Assembly (NCBI GenBank): GCA_964610505.1
Contig: CAZSXU010000014.1
Span: forward strand, 1 to 64,000
Reading direction: 5' to 3'
Length of the DNA stretch: 64,000 nt
Source of the DNA: CAZSXU01 sp964610505
GTDB lineage: Bacteria > Arandabacterota > Arandabacteria > JAGLYR01
Notes under the pieces: model-generated
Told to the model about the DNA's origin: nothing
Database searches by the model: none
Seen by the model: the letters and a program-made list of their open reading frames with translations, nothing else
Translations under genes and position numbers: made by a program
In this document: positions 25,571 through 35,324 of the stretch, piece by piece
How positions within the stretch are numbered: the stretch's first letter is position 1
Layout: each line of letters opens with the position of its first letter

Positions 25571-28500
25571 TTACTTCAACATGATCATCTTCTTGGTGAG
25601 GATCTTGCCGCCGGCCGTCAACCGGCAGAAATAGATGCCGGAAGATGCCTCCACCCCGCGGGTATCACGGCCCTCCCAGTGCGCGGCGTGGGTGCCGGCC
25701 TTGTACAGGCCGTCGGCCAGGGTTCTCACCAACCGCCCGTGAACGTCGTAGACCGAGAGGTTCACGGCCGTGTCCTCGGGCAGTGCGAAGACGATCTCGG
25801 TTACCGGATTGAATGGGTTGGGCGAGTTCTGCGAAAGCGCCACTTCCGTGGGGTGCCGCCTTGTCCGATCCGCCACGTCGGTGGCATCGGTGATGGTGAA
25901 GTCGGCATCGCTCATGTCGCTCGCCGAGTTGCCGCCCCCGTCCCAGGCGTCGATCCGAATTCGGCACGTGGTCGCATCCACGTCCACCACCGGCCAGACG
26001 TACACGGAGTCGTTGACCTCTCCCATCGCCAGGGTGTCCGGGAAAGTGAGACCGCTGTCATAGGACAGGAAGATGTTGACGGCGGTCACGCCCTCATTGT
26101 CCTCGGCATGCCAGAGGATCGGGTAGTCCGTCGTGCTCTCCAGCTCCTCGCCGCCGTTGGGATCGAGTACAACCACCGTGGGCGGCTCGGTGTCGCCGGG
26201 AAGCGGACACGCGAGGATCTGAAAGTCGTCCACACCCGCCTCCACGATGGATCCCCCGCCGGCGTCCTCGGCCACGAAGCGGACCAGAACCTGCGTCGTG
26301 AGGTCCACGTAATCTCCGATGTTGAATTGCTGGAAAGCCCAGCTGCGATTCGAGACATTCGTCGTCTCCAGATTCTCCCAGCTGCCCCCTCCGTCATCGG
26401 AAATGTCCACCTTCCATACGTCCGTGCCGGGCTCGCTGCCCGTGTCGTTGGTGTACCAGCGATAGTAGGATACCAGAGCGCTCGAGTAATCGGAGAGGTC
26501 GATCGTGGGCGAGAAGAGCGTGGTCTTGCCGCCGTCGACGTCGTTGTCGCCCTGAGCTGCGCCCACAGGGGATTGCCCGGTGATGTAACACTGAGTTCCG
26601 GGAGCGACCGTGTGGTCGTCCTCCGGCTGGACCTGGTGGGTGCCGTCGTTGGTGCCGTTGGGATCGCACCGTTCCCAGATCCCGGTCGTGGCGCCGTCGT
26701 CACCGGCGCCGACCGTCCACCCCAAATCCGACTCGAGGTCATCGGCGAAGGCGGCCGTGTAGGTGATCTGGAAGTCGTGGTACGCCCCGGGAGCCAGATT
26801 CGGATCCGTCTCCCGATTGTGGGCGGTGTCGACGGCCAGGATGTAGTAGCTCACCACGGTTCCGCAGGTTTGTGCCGGGATGTCGGCGCGATACTCGTCG
26901 GGTGTTCCCGTACTCCACATCTGGATCGGTTCCCAGTCGCCGAAGGTCTTGAAGACGACGAAGAGAGAATCCGGATCCAGCGGCGCGGCCGTCGTCGTGA
27001 TCTGGGCGACGACCGGGTATGGATGTGTAGCATCGCCCGTATCGGCCAGCGGTGTGTGGGTGATGAAAATCACCGGCGGCTGCTCGGGAGTGGCGCTCAC
27101 CTCGTTCGAAAAGATACTGGGGTTGCCGTCGGTGTCCACGGCCTTGATGCGGTAGTGGTACGTGCTGTCGTTCTGGACGGCCGGGTCGAGGTACGTCGTG
27201 TCCGGGGCGTACACGACGTCCAGGGAATCGGTGGGTTCGGGTGCACGGTCCCGGAAGATGATGTAGTACGACAGGTTCGGCTCCGTGTTTGCGTCCCAGC
27301 TCAGAACCACCTCGGCATCGCCCGGTTCGGCCGTGAGGCCGGTTGGTTTGGAGGGACCGGAGCCGCCCACCGTCAACGTCGTGATATAGGGACTCTTGTT
27401 GTAGGCCGTCACCGTAAGAGTCGCGGTTTCTTCGGACAGGGTGCCCACGATGGGAATGTCCACGTACCCGGAGGCGTTGGTGAAACCGTGGCCGTGATAC
27501 TCTCCATCGCAGCAAGAGATCGCGCACCGGGCTCCCTCAATGCCCACGACGGTCACGGCAAACGTCGTTGCCTCGGGATCGATCGCCTCGTCGTGGTTCA
27601 CGCTCATGGTCGCGGGCGTATCCGTCCGGACGGCCAGAGAGGGGTCGCCGAACACGGTCCAGTACAGGAACTCGCCTTCCCCAAAGGACCCGTACTCGTC
27701 CATCATCTGGCAGGAACCGTTGAAACACAGGGCTCCGAACGTACGCTTCTCGTCGGCCACCAGGAGATCCACGCATTCGTCCTGTGCGCACATGGGCGGG
27801 TCCCAGGACTGGGAGATCGTGGATCCGTAGAACCCGATGGCGCCGGTCGGAACGGATCCGTTGGTTGCCCTGAGCCACGACTCGGCGAAGCAGGTGTAAC
27901 CGTCGAATTCGCCCACGTTGCAGGCCACGCTGAAGATGAACGGGAGCATATCATGGTTGGTGAGGGCGTTGACGTGAGAGACGGAAAACCCGGTCGTGCT
28001 CCACCCCGTGACGCCGCCATGGCCGCAGTACGTGCCGATGCTCCGTCCGCCGTTGACGGCGATCGTGACCGACGACGACGATGCGCCCGGGTCGTAGATC
28101 TGATCGACTTCCGTGTACGTGTAGGCCAGGAGGTCGGCGCGAATGTTGTCGATGTGCTCCCAATCATCCTCGCCGTCGTCACCGGGCCCCTCGGCGGAAC
28201 CGATCCCGAATCCCTTGTGGTACCAGGAGGCCCCGGGCTGGGGGTCCCGCTCGTACTCCACCGTTCGCTCCACCTGGGTGTCCAGCTGCCCCGTGTTCTC
28301 CGCCGAGAACCGGCCGATCAAAATCTCGGGGTAGTTGTCGGACCCGGTAATCAGGGAGTAGGAGGGATCCGAGGCGGCGGAACTCACGATCGGAGTGGGG
28401 CATTCGAGGTAGTCGCCCACCAACAGGACGTAGACCAGTTCTCCGCCGGATGCATTGTACGCGTTGGTGATGTAGGTATCGATGGCGGAGGCCGATCCGC

Positions 28501-29323
28501 CGGCCTGGGTGACGGTGACCATCTCGGTCTCGAGGCCCATCTGGTTTTTCCAATCGACCAGAGGTTGCACGTTGGAGGTCCAGGCATCGTAGCAGATAAC
28601 GAGCATCGTGCCTTCTTCGTCGACGGACGCGTAGCGATTCGGGTCATGATTGATGAAGTGCTCGCTATAGACCTGGTTGAAATCCCGCGTGAGCGTCTGT
28701 AGAGAATGAAGGCGTTCCAGCTCGTTCACGCCGGCGGAAAACGCCGGCCGAACCTCGACGACTACATGCGTGTACACGCGAAGCGTCTGAGTTGCCGGGT
28801 TGTACTGGAAGGGATTCAGGACCACGACGGCGCCGCGAAAGTCTCTGAAAATGTAAGGATCTCGATGGGTCGCGACCTCGGCCGGATACCAGGCATCGGT
28901 TTCGTAAAACGGATCGAAGGTGTAGGGAACGTCCTCCGGGTTCACGGTGCGCAGAAGGTTGCCCTTTGAGGGAGTGACGAGAACTCCGGAGATCTCGCGG
29001 TATGCGGACTCGAGAATCCGAAGATCGAGGCCTCCCGCATCGGCGAGAATTACGCTTCGGCAGATGTTGGGAAGTTCGGGAAACCCGGCGGTGAGGTCCT
29101 TGCTCTCTCCTCCCAGGCCGATCCTATGGTAGGTCTCCCCGTCGATTTCGACCGGAGTACGATCGAACCCGTTCACGCGGTACTCGATCACCGTATTGCC
29201 GATGTCGGCCCGAAGAACCTCCACGGAGAACGGCAGGGGTCCCTGTCCGATCTCGATCCAGTCGGCCAGCGCCGGGGTCGCCGTGAATCCCGCCATGATG
29301 AGCACCACTAGCGCATTCCGCAT
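25571..29323 (-). CDS. Exported C25 (gingipain-like) cysteine protease with FnIII and FlgD-like tail
   Basis: 1250 residues. Signal peptide 1-20 (ALA-DW). Residues of about 25-220 form a propeptide-like region; the C25 catalytic domain (about 235-570) has catalytic His435 in TYCGHGGVTGW and Cys468 in FSVACNVGEF. An Ig-like domain follows, then a fibronectin III domain (about 665-755, PTGLTAEPGDAEVVLSWD), further beta-rich domains including a region resembling a peptidase-associated immune-like domain, and a final about 95 residues of the FlgD-Ig/type IX-like sorting kind (LSQNSPNPFNPVTEI, YDVHGRLVRTL, GIYFCRL). It should be secreted and cell-surface bound or released. The tail is the mark of FCB-group exported proteins. 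Confidence 0.92.
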   Translation of the reverse strand: MRNALVVLIMAGFTATPALADWIEIGQGPLPFSVEVLRADIGNTVIEYRVNGFDRTPVEIDGETYHRIGLGGESKDLTAGFPELPNICRSVILADAGGLDLRILESAYREISGVLVTPSKGNLLRTVNPEDVPYTFDPFYETDAWYPAEVATHRDPYIFRDFRGAVVVLNPFQYNPATQTLRVYTHVVVEVRPAFSAGVNELERLHSLQTLTRDFNQVYSEHFINHDPNRYASVDEEGTMLVICYDAWTSNVQPLVDWKNQMGLETEMVTVTQAGGSASAIDTYITNAYNASGGELVYVLLVGDYLECPTPIVSSAASDPSYSLITGSDNYPEILIGRFSAENTGQLDTQVERTVEYERDPQPGASWYHKGFGIGSAEGPGDDGEDDWEHIDNIRADLLAYTYTEVDQIYDPGASSSSVTIAVNGGRSIGTYCGHGGVTGWSTTGFSVSHVNALTNHDMLPFIFSVACNVGEFDGYTCFAESWLRATNGSVPTGAIGFYGSTISQSWDPPMCAQDECVDLLVADEKRTFGALCFNGSCQMMDEYGSFGEGEFLYWTVFGDPSLAVRTDTPATMSVNHDEAIDPEATTFAVTVVGIEGARCAISCCDGEYHGHGFTNASGYVDIPIVGTLSEETATLTVTAYNKSPYITTLTVGGSGPSKPTGLTAEPGDAEVVLSWDANTEPNLSYYIIFRDRAPEPTDSLDVVYAPDTTYLDPAVQNDSTYHYRIKAVDTDGNPSIFSNEVSATPEQPPVIFITHTPLADTGDATHPYPVVAQITTTAAPLDPDSLFVVFKTFGDWEPIQMWSTGTPDEYRADIPAQTCGTVVSYYILAVDTAHNRETDPNLAPGAYHDFQITYTAAFADDLESDLGWTVGAGDDGATTGIWERCDPNGTNDGTHQVQPEDDHTVAPGTQCYITGQSPVGAAQGDNDVDGGKTTLFSPTIDLSDYSSALVSYYRWYTNDTGSEPGTDVWKVDISDDGGGSWENLETTNVSNRSWAFQQFNIGDYVDLTTQVLVRFVAEDAGGGSIVEAGVDDFQILACPLPGDTEPPTVVVLDPNGGEELESTTDYPILWHAEDNEGVTAVNIFLSYDSGLTFPDTLAMGEVNDSVYVWPVVDVDATTCRIRIDAWDGGGNSASDMSDADFTITDATDVADRTRRHPTEVALSQNSPNPFNPVTEIVFALPEDTAVNLSVYDVHGRLVRTLADGLYKAGTHAAHWEGRDTRGVEASSGIYFCRLTAGGKILTKKMIMLK

Positions 29324-29763
29324 GAGCCTCTCCTCGGGTGAGTTCTACCAGAAAATACTGCGAACCGGGCGCGGCCATTCGTCGGCCGAGCACGGTCAAC
29401 GTTCGGCAGAGGGTTTGAGTGTACCCGCAATTCATCACAAAACTATCACGCGATGCGGCTTCCCTCGCGTTCCATTGCCTTCGCTGTTTGATTCTCGCGC
29501 CTGGAACGCTCATCGCAACCGTCTGCTGCAGGCGCTGCACAATAGAAAAGGGCGGACCCGGAAGGCCGCCCCTGAATTCGATATGATTATGCCACATTCG
29601 GCCGGAGAAGTCAATCGGGAAACCCGACAAGGGCAACCACGGATTTCACGGATTCCAGAGAGCCATCTTTCCTGCAAGGTGACGAAGATGGGGCAAAGAA
29701 CCGAAAGCCGAGAGCCGAAAGCCGGAACCCCCATGCCCCGGGCCGGCCGCGCAGAGAGCGAGA
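29324..29763. repeat. Intergenic region with repeats and an operon terminator
   Basis: 440 nt between the C25 gene start and the polysaccharide operon end. It holds the hairpin at 29550-29571, a CACGGATTTCACGGATT-type repeat at 29636-29656 and an AAAGCCGAGAGCCGAAAGCCG repeat at about 29703-29725, followed by CGGGCCGGCCGCG at 29739-29751. The promoter of the C25 gene should lie near 29340-29450, but I see no clear boxes. Confidence 0.5.
29550..29571 (-). terminator. Rho-independent terminator of the polysaccharide operon
   Basis: On the minus strand GGGCGG, a 10-nt loop and CCGCCC form a hairpin followed directly by TTTTCTATT. It lies about 190 nt after the sulfatase-fold gene. Confidence 0.65.
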
Positions 29764-31752
29764 TCACTGAAGGTATCCCAACGACCGGAGTCTTTCGGTC
29801 GTCCGTCCGTCGAGGTCCGTCGGCGTGGCCGACGAGGCGGGCACGGTGCCGGAGGCCTTTCGCCAGGCTGAGAGGATTTCGATCAGCTCCTCCGTCCGGT
29901 GCGGTTCGGTGGACACCCGGTTGACGAGTTCTCCGGGGTCATCGGCGAGGTCGTAAAGGTGGTGGACTTCTCCCCCGATTTGAATGAGCTTCCAGGCGCC
30001 GTCGAAGACGGCCGCCTGCTCTCGGCCCAGGTCCGGATTCCTCTTCACAAGATCCGGTTCGGGATGCAGTTCGGCAAAACAGCGTCGATGGGTGAGCGAG
30101 TCGATGGGCCCCGGTCCCGTCCACAGGCGCGCGAGGCTCTTGCCCTCCGTCTCTTCGGGAGGATCCAGGCCGAGAATCTCCAGGACGGTGGGAACGATGT
30201 CGATGGTCTGGACCCGAGTATCGACGCGAACGTTGCCGGGAACGCCCGGACCGGAGATGAGCAGAGGGACCCGAAGGGTCGGATTGTACAGAGATCCGCG
30301 GTGCCCCATCCGCCCGTGCTCTCCGAAGGACTCGCCGTGGTCGCCGGTTACCACGACCAGCATCTCTCGCTCGGTTTCGCGCCCCTCCAGGGATCGGAGC
30401 AGGCGGTCCATGACGGTGTCCAGATAGAGCAGCTCTCCGTCGTAGAGATCGGTGATGTAGCGAAGGTCCCGAGTGGAAAGGCCGGCTTCGTCGGCCAGAA
30501 TGAAGTCATCATGGGAAGCCGGGTTTCGTAGAGGGCCCGAGTACTCGGGGTTCGACAGGAACGCTCTTCGGAATTCCCCCGGGGGGTCGTACGGAGCGTG
30601 GGGGTCGTTGAAATTCACCAGCAGAAAATACGGACGGGTCTCCAGTCCGTCGATCCAGCGAAGGACCGATTCGGCCGTGTTCTGCGCGCGTCTCTCGGCG
30701 TATTCCGAACGGAAGAGAAACGACAAACCGACCTTGCTGGCGATCCTCCAGAGAGATGTCTTGCGGATCCAGGAATCCAGCTCGTCGTCGTAGACGTCGA
30801 AACCCTGATCCAGATTGAAGATCTTCGACAAGAACGGATTGCTCACGAAGGCGCCGGTTGCGTACCCGTTACCGGCCAGGGTCTCGGGCAGAGACACGTT
30901 CTCGTTCTCCAGCTTCCAGTGCTGCCAATGGGCTCCGTGACTCCGGGGAAAGCGACCGGTGAGAATGGACGCGTGGCCGGGCAGGGTCCAGGGTGACGGG
31001 GACACCGCGTCTTCGAACGTCACCCCCCGGGCGGCCAGGGTCTCCAGGAAAGGCGTCGTCCGGCGCTCGTAGCCGCAGCAGGAGAGGTGGTCGGCGCGGG
31101 TCGTGTCCATCACCCAAAGAAGAACGTTGGGAAGCAGAGGACTCCCACGTGCCGGTGGAAGGGGAGGCGTGTCCGAAGGCCCCGGCGCTCTCATTAGAAG
31201 GGGAGGAAGAAAGGACATCCCCAGGACCACCAGGACCGACATTCCCCCAACGGCCATGCACGGGCGTACGGCGGGTCCGCTCCCGCGGGAGATTCCCGGG
31301 AAGAGGACTCGCAGGATCCGTCGCCAGAGGGGAAACAGTGCGGCGGATCCGAGCGCCAGTCCCGCTGTGGCCGCCAGGCTCACCCCCGCCAGTAGATCCG
31401 TGCCCGGAAGAAGAGAAACATGGACGTACGTGGCCAGGGGAAGGAAAACGAGCAGACTCAGAAGAGCGGCTCCGGCGTCTTCCGGCCGCGGCGCACGTCC
31501 CAGGCGCCCGAGGCCCGCGGCGTAGACAGGGCCCCAGAGAAGACCCAGGAGGCTTCCCAGCCCGGCATGAACGAGAAACGCCCAGAGCACGATGGGGGTC
31601 CGGGCGGGCCAGTGGATGAGATCCACCACGATGGAAACGCCTTGAAGGAGGCCCAGTCCGCCCCCTGCCGCCGCGCCGACGACAAGTCCCCACGCTGCGA
31701 ACCGGGCCCGAGAGAACCGTGGCGCTTTCTCTCCGGGATTCAGCGCCCGCAC
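29764..31752 (-). CDS. Membrane sulfatase-fold (alkaline phosphatase superfamily) enzyme
   Basis: 662 residues from GTG 31752, chosen because a GGAG lies upstream and because earlier starts run through a very basic, implausible stretch; this gives a 13-nt overlap with the GT2 gene. About five membrane helices occupy 17-190. The catalytic domain has the metal motif VMDTTRADHL (Asp216) and TGDHGESFGEHG. The usual sulfatase Cys/Ser-x-Pro-x-Arg is absent; the nucleophile position reads PWTLPGHASILTG, so Thr256 is the likely nucleophile, as in phosphotransferase members. It may modify the polysaccharide or lipid with a phospho-group rather than remove sulfate. Last gene of the operon. Confidence 0.85.
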   Translation of the reverse strand: MRALNPGEKAPRFSRARFAAWGLVVGAAAGGGLGLLQGVSIVVDLIHWPARTPIVLWAFLVHAGLGSLLGLLWGPVYAAGLGRLGRAPRPEDAGAALLSLLVFLPLATYVHVSLLPGTDLLAGVSLAATAGLALGSAALFPLWRRILRVLFPGISRGSGPAVRPCMAVGGMSVLVVLGMSFLPPLLMRAPGPSDTPPLPPARGSPLLPNVLLWVMDTTRADHLSCCGYERRTTPFLETLAARGVTFEDAVSPSPWTLPGHASILTGRFPRSHGAHWQHWKLENENVSLPETLAGNGYATGAFVSNPFLSKIFNLDQGFDVYDDELDSWIRKTSLWRIASKVGLSFLFRSEYAERRAQNTAESVLRWIDGLETRPYFLLVNFNDPHAPYDPPGEFRRAFLSNPEYSGPLRNPASHDDFILADEAGLSTRDLRYITDLYDGELLYLDTVMDRLLRSLEGRETEREMLVVVTGDHGESFGEHGRMGHRGSLYNPTLRVPLLISGPGVPGNVRVDTRVQTIDIVPTVLEILGLDPPEETEGKSLARLWTGPGPIDSLTHRRCFAELHPEPDLVKRNPDLGREQAAVFDGAWKLIQIGGEVHHLYDLADDPGELVNRVSTEPHRTEELIEILSAWRKASGTVPASSATPTDLDGRTTERLRSLGYLQ

Positions 31753-32846
31753 GTGATTCTCCGCTCGTCCGCAGGTTGCTCCGGAATGCCGCCCGGTGCG
31801 GCGGGATCCGTCGACCCGCCGCCGGGATCCCCCCGCGGCGCCATCGGTCCGGGGACGGAGCTTTCGCTTCGCCTTCGGCTGCATTCTCGAACGAGCCCCC
31901 AGAACGATCCGATCGCAAAGGTAAGATTACCCATAAGAACGAAGACGGGCACCGCGAGTCCCAACCGGGGCGAAACCCGAAAGGCCCTGGCCGAAAGCGG
32001 AGTGGAGAGAGCCAGCGAGGTGAGAACGAGACCCAGGCTCACCAGCCCCGCGAGTGGGAAGACCAGGGCCAGGGGAAGGAAGAGAAAGGCAAGGCCGAGG
32101 AGCAGAATCCCGGTTCTCCGGGACTGGGGAGTGCTCCTGTCCGTCGTGACCTTGTTCGGGTACCGGCGGTAGAGGGAAAACGCATACCTCGAGTACTCGA
32201 ACTTCCTTCGCAGATAGATCCCCAGCGTCTCCGGATGGCGATGAAGGACACGAGCGTCGGGAACGTAGATCATCCGGTGCCCGCCCTCCGCAAGCCGGAA
32301 GGACAACTCCACGTCCTCCAGCCGCCGGTAGCGCTCGTCGAACGGATGGTCGACAAGAAGCTGCCGCCGGAAGGCCGAGTTCCCCGATCCGACAAAGTCG
32401 GTCCGATCCCGCCCGGCCATTCGAGCATATCGCAGATCCAGCTCGAACTGAACAAACCTCGCCATGACGGACTCTTGTTCCGAACTACACCGTCCCACCG
32501 TTCCTGCGAGCGTGGTGTCTTCCAGCAAAGGTCCCGTCAGTTTCCGCAGCCAATCCCGATCGGGGTCACAGTCCGCATCGATGAACGCGACAATGTCCCC
32601 TCTTGCCTCGAACACGCCTCGATTGCGGGCCCCGGCGGGTCCGTGTTTCTCCTGGCGGATAACACGGGCACCGAACGGGGATGCCGCATCGGAGACCCCT
32701 GCCGCGGAACCGTCATCCACGACCACGATTTCAAATTCTTCCGAAGGCACGGATTGGCGCCGGAGCGAGTGCAGACAGCGCACCAAGTCTTTCATCGCGT
32801 CTCGAACGGGAATGATGACGGAGATTCTCGGGTTCTGCGAAGTCAC
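31740..32846 (-). CDS. GT2 family glycosyltransferase with membrane tail
   Basis: 368 residues from GTG 32846, preceded by GGAGAGAGAGG; the protein then starts MTSQNPRISVIIPVRD, as GT2 enzymes do. The GT-A fold shows EIVVVDDGS, FIDADCDPD (the DxD metal motif) and LEDVELSFRL (the ED motif). Two to three hydrophobic helices in the last about 130 residues anchor it to the inner membrane. It should add a sugar from a nucleotide donor to a lipid-linked glycan. Fifth glycan gene of the operon after GT9, 175 nt downstream of it. Confidence 0.9.
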   Translation of the reverse strand: MTSQNPRISVIIPVRDAMKDLVRCLHSLRRQSVPSEEFEIVVVDDGSAAGVSDAASPFGARVIRQEKHGPAGARNRGVFEARGDIVAFIDADCDPDRDWLRKLTGPLLEDTTLAGTVGRCSSEQESVMARFVQFELDLRYARMAGRDRTDFVGSGNSAFRRQLLVDHPFDERYRRLEDVELSFRLAEGGHRMIYVPDARVLHRHPETLGIYLRRKFEYSRYAFSLYRRYPNKVTTDRSTPQSRRTGILLLGLAFLFLPLALVFPLAGLVSLGLVLTSLALSTPLSARAFRVSPRLGLAVPVFVLMGNLTFAIGSFWGLVRECSRRRSESSVPGPMAPRGDPGGGSTDPAAPGGIPEQPADERRITCGR

Positions 32847-32937
32847 TGGGCCTCTCTCTCCCCTTCGGCGTCCGCTTCCGGCCGGTCTCGGCCTTTCCTC
32901 GAATAAGGTATCAGGTCCCGGCGGGCGGTACAACCCA

Positions 32938-32967
32938 CAAGTGCGCCGGGCGCAAGTGCGCCGGGCG
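32938..32967. repeat. Perfect 15-bp tandem duplication
   Basis: CAAGTGCGCCGGGCG occurs twice in a row in the spacer between the GT2 and GT9 genes. No function assigned. Confidence 0.8.
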
Positions 32968-33020
32968 TCGATGCTCGGGTTCGCCGGCGGACGAAGGGCC
33001 CGACATTGAAAGTACAGAAC

Positions 33021-34160
33021 TCATGAGAATGGAGGCGGATGGCCCTCAGGGAGCCGGTCGAGGATTTCCGTGAGCGCCGCAATGACGTCGTCCGGCGAGA
33101 TGGCTTCCATGCACTCGGGGTTCCCGCGCTCGCAGTCCTTCTGCGAGCAGGGCGAACAGGGAAGCCCGCCGTAGAGGACGATGTGATCGGGACCGAACGG
33201 TCCGAAACGCCGGGGATCCTGCGGCCCGATGAGGGCCACGACGGGGGTTCCGACGGCGGTTCCGACGTGCATGATCCCGGTGTCCACGGAGACCAGTGCG
33301 CTTGCCTGGGAGATCACGGCCACGGTTTTCTCAAGGTCGGACGAGCGGGCGACGGACGCCGCTCCGATTCCCACCTCTTCGGCGATACTTTCCGTTTCCT
33401 CGGCTTCCTCGCGTGAACCGGTGATGATGACGCCCAGCCCGCGGCCGTCGCGGAGCCATCGGGCAACCTGCACGAACCGGTCCCGGGGCCATTTCCTCAA
33501 GGGAGAGGCCGCGCCGGGATGGATCACCGCAAATGTCTCAACGTCTCCCACAAGGCCGGGTCTTTCCCGCTGGAACCACTCGAGCGCCTGTCCTGCAATC
33601 GGCAGAGAGGGCCGGACCCCGGACCCCGGCGGCTCGCAGTGTCCAACGATGCACAAGTTGGTTTCCACCTCGTGCGTCGGAATGAACCCGGGGTCGAAAC
33701 CCAGTCGGGCCGCCCATCGCTTGATCTTCATCCGGATTCGAACGGTGCCGCGGTCGACGCGCTTCCCGGCGCCGGAGCGAGCGGCGTAGGCGAGCGATGC
33801 CCGGTCGTCCCGCAGGCCCACGATGAGATCGTAGGATCGTGACCGAAGCACCGTCGAGAGGTTCGGGGCGACCCGCAACGGCGCGCCCCGGATGTATTCG
33901 GGGCTGGCATAGATCAGAATCCGATCCAGCGCCGGGTGGGCTTTCATCAGGGGCCGGGCCCAGGGACCGATCACTCCGGTGATCTCCGCCTCCGGATGGA
34001 GCGCCCGAAGATGGGAGAGGGCGGGCGTGGCCGTCACGACGTCTCCGAGGTGATCCAGCTTGAAGACCAGGATTTTCCTCACGGGGCGCCTGGAGAACCA
34101 TCCTCGGGCGTTGACCAGGAGACTCACAAGAGCCGAGGCTATGAAGAAGGCATACTCCAC
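33021..34160 (-). CDS. GT9 family (heptosyltransferase-like) glycosyltransferase
   Basis: 379 residues. A short N-terminal hydrophobic stretch precedes the GT9 motifs: KLDHLGDVV near residue 35, the nucleotide-sugar site IHPGAASPLRKWP, and SVDTGIMHVGTAVGTPVVALIG. The C-terminus has the Cys-rich CSPCSQKDC...NPECM typical of many GT9 members. These enzymes transfer heptose or similar sugars to a lipid A-core-type acceptor in the cytoplasm. The start overlaps the end of the GT4 gene by 22 nt, showing tight coupling. Confidence 0.92.
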   Translation of the reverse strand: MEYAFFIASALVSLLVNARGWFSRRPVRKILVFKLDHLGDVVTATPALSHLRALHPEAEITGVIGPWARPLMKAHPALDRILIYASPEYIRGAPLRVAPNLSTVLRSRSYDLIVGLRDDRASLAYAARSGAGKRVDRGTVRIRMKIKRWAARLGFDPGFIPTHEVETNLCIVGHCEPPGSGVRPSLPIAGQALEWFQRERPGLVGDVETFAVIHPGAASPLRKWPRDRFVQVARWLRDGRGLGVIITGSREEAEETESIAEEVGIGAASVARSSDLEKTVAVISQASALVSVDTGIMHVGTAVGTPVVALIGPQDPRRFGPFGPDHIVLYGGLPCSPCSQKDCERGNPECMEAISPDDVIAALTEILDRLPEGHPPPFS

Positions 34161-35323
34161 TCCGGGCTCCTCTCAGATTCCAACGTTCCGTCGAGCAAGC
34201 GGGCATACGTGTCCTTGTGCGCCTCGACCACGCGCCGCCAGGTGAAATGCCGAAGGACCCGCTCGCGCCCGGCCGCCGCCAGGCGGGCGCATGTCCGGGG
34301 ATCGTGGTAGAGCTCCTCAAGGGCCCCGGCGAGCGCCACCGCATCTCCCTCCGGCACGACGACGCCTGCATCGCCGATCACCTCCGGAATAGCCCCCGAA
34401 TCGGACCCGACGACGGGAACCTCGCACGCCATCGCCTCGATCAGCACCCGGCCGAACTGCTCCTTCCACGTGGGAGTCGTAAGCGAGGGGAGCACCAGGA
34501 CGTCCATGAGGTTCATCCGGTCCGGGACCTCTCCGTGGGTGACGTTGTCGTCGATGACCAGACGATTCTCCCACCCCTCCGCCCGGGCGCGGGCCCGAAC
34601 GGCGCCGGCCTCCGGTCCGCCTCCCACGACCAGCAGGCTCCAATCCATTCGGAGAAACGACAGGGCTTCGAGCAATACCCGGATTCCCTTGGCCGGAATC
34701 AGCCGGCCCGCGAACCCGATGACGAATTCCCGAATGCCCCGTTCGGATCCGGTTTTTTCCACCTCCCGTCTGCAGAACCGCTCCGGATCCACGCCGAAGG
34801 GGACGTGGCGGATGGGCCGGGTGAATCCTCGGGATTCAAGGACCCGTCGAGCTTCTCCCGAAGACACCAGTCCGCAATCCGACACCCTCTGGACGATCCG
34901 CTGAACTCCCCCGTAGAACCATGACGGGCGGCAGGGGTACCGGAAACCCGTGTTCAGGTTGTCGAAGGTGTAGAAGACAATCCGCGTCGCCGGACACATG
35001 CGTTTCGAGAGGAGCGCAACCTGGAGCGCCATCAGGCTGTAGGGTTCTTCCATCAGCTGGAGCACGTCCGGGCGCGCGGCCCGAAGCGCCCGCCGAACGC
35101 CCGTGTAGAAGAATCCCCGGTTCTCGTATCCCCGGAATCCGGCCTTTCCCGTGAGAATCCTGTACCCCGACGCGTCTCTTCCGGCTCTGACCACCCTTCC
35201 TCCCTCGACCCACGTTTCGGGAACGAACACCGTCAGGTCGATGTCCGGGTCCGTCGAGAGAACGCGATACCGCTCTCTGAACACATCGACGCCACCCGTG
35301 TGATCCACCGCCAGAACCCGCAT
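34139..35323 (-). CDS. GT4 family glycosyltransferase
   Basis: 394 residues with a GT-B fold. The C-terminal donor domain has VIGFAGRLIPAKGI, VVGGGPE and the GT4 signature EQFGRVLIEAMACEVPVVGSD with the conserved Glu pair. The N-terminal acceptor domain starts MRVLAVDHTGGVDVFRERY. It should retain the configuration of the sugar it transfers. It lies in the polysaccharide operon, 1 nt after the flippase stop and overlapping the next gene. Confidence 0.93.
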   Translation of the reverse strand: MRVLAVDHTGGVDVFRERYRVLSTDPDIDLTVFVPETWVEGGRVVRAGRDASGYRILTGKAGFRGYENRGFFYTGVRRALRAARPDVLQLMEEPYSLMALQVALLSKRMCPATRIVFYTFDNLNTGFRYPCRPSWFYGGVQRIVQRVSDCGLVSSGEARRVLESRGFTRPIRHVPFGVDPERFCRREVEKTGSERGIREFVIGFAGRLIPAKGIRVLLEALSFLRMDWSLLVVGGGPEAGAVRARARAEGWENRLVIDDNVTHGEVPDRMNLMDVLVLPSLTTPTWKEQFGRVLIEAMACEVPVVGSDSGAIPEVIGDAGVVVPEGDAVALAGALEELYHDPRTCARLAAAGRERVLRHFTWRRVVEAHKDTYARLLDGTLESERSPEWSMPSS

Positions 35324-35324
35324 C

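Noticed and set aside
25679..28702. 1007-residue open frame opposite the C25 protease gene
   Set aside because: The minus-strand protein has a signal peptide, catalytic motifs and ordered domains; the opposite frame is a shadow of high-GC codon use.
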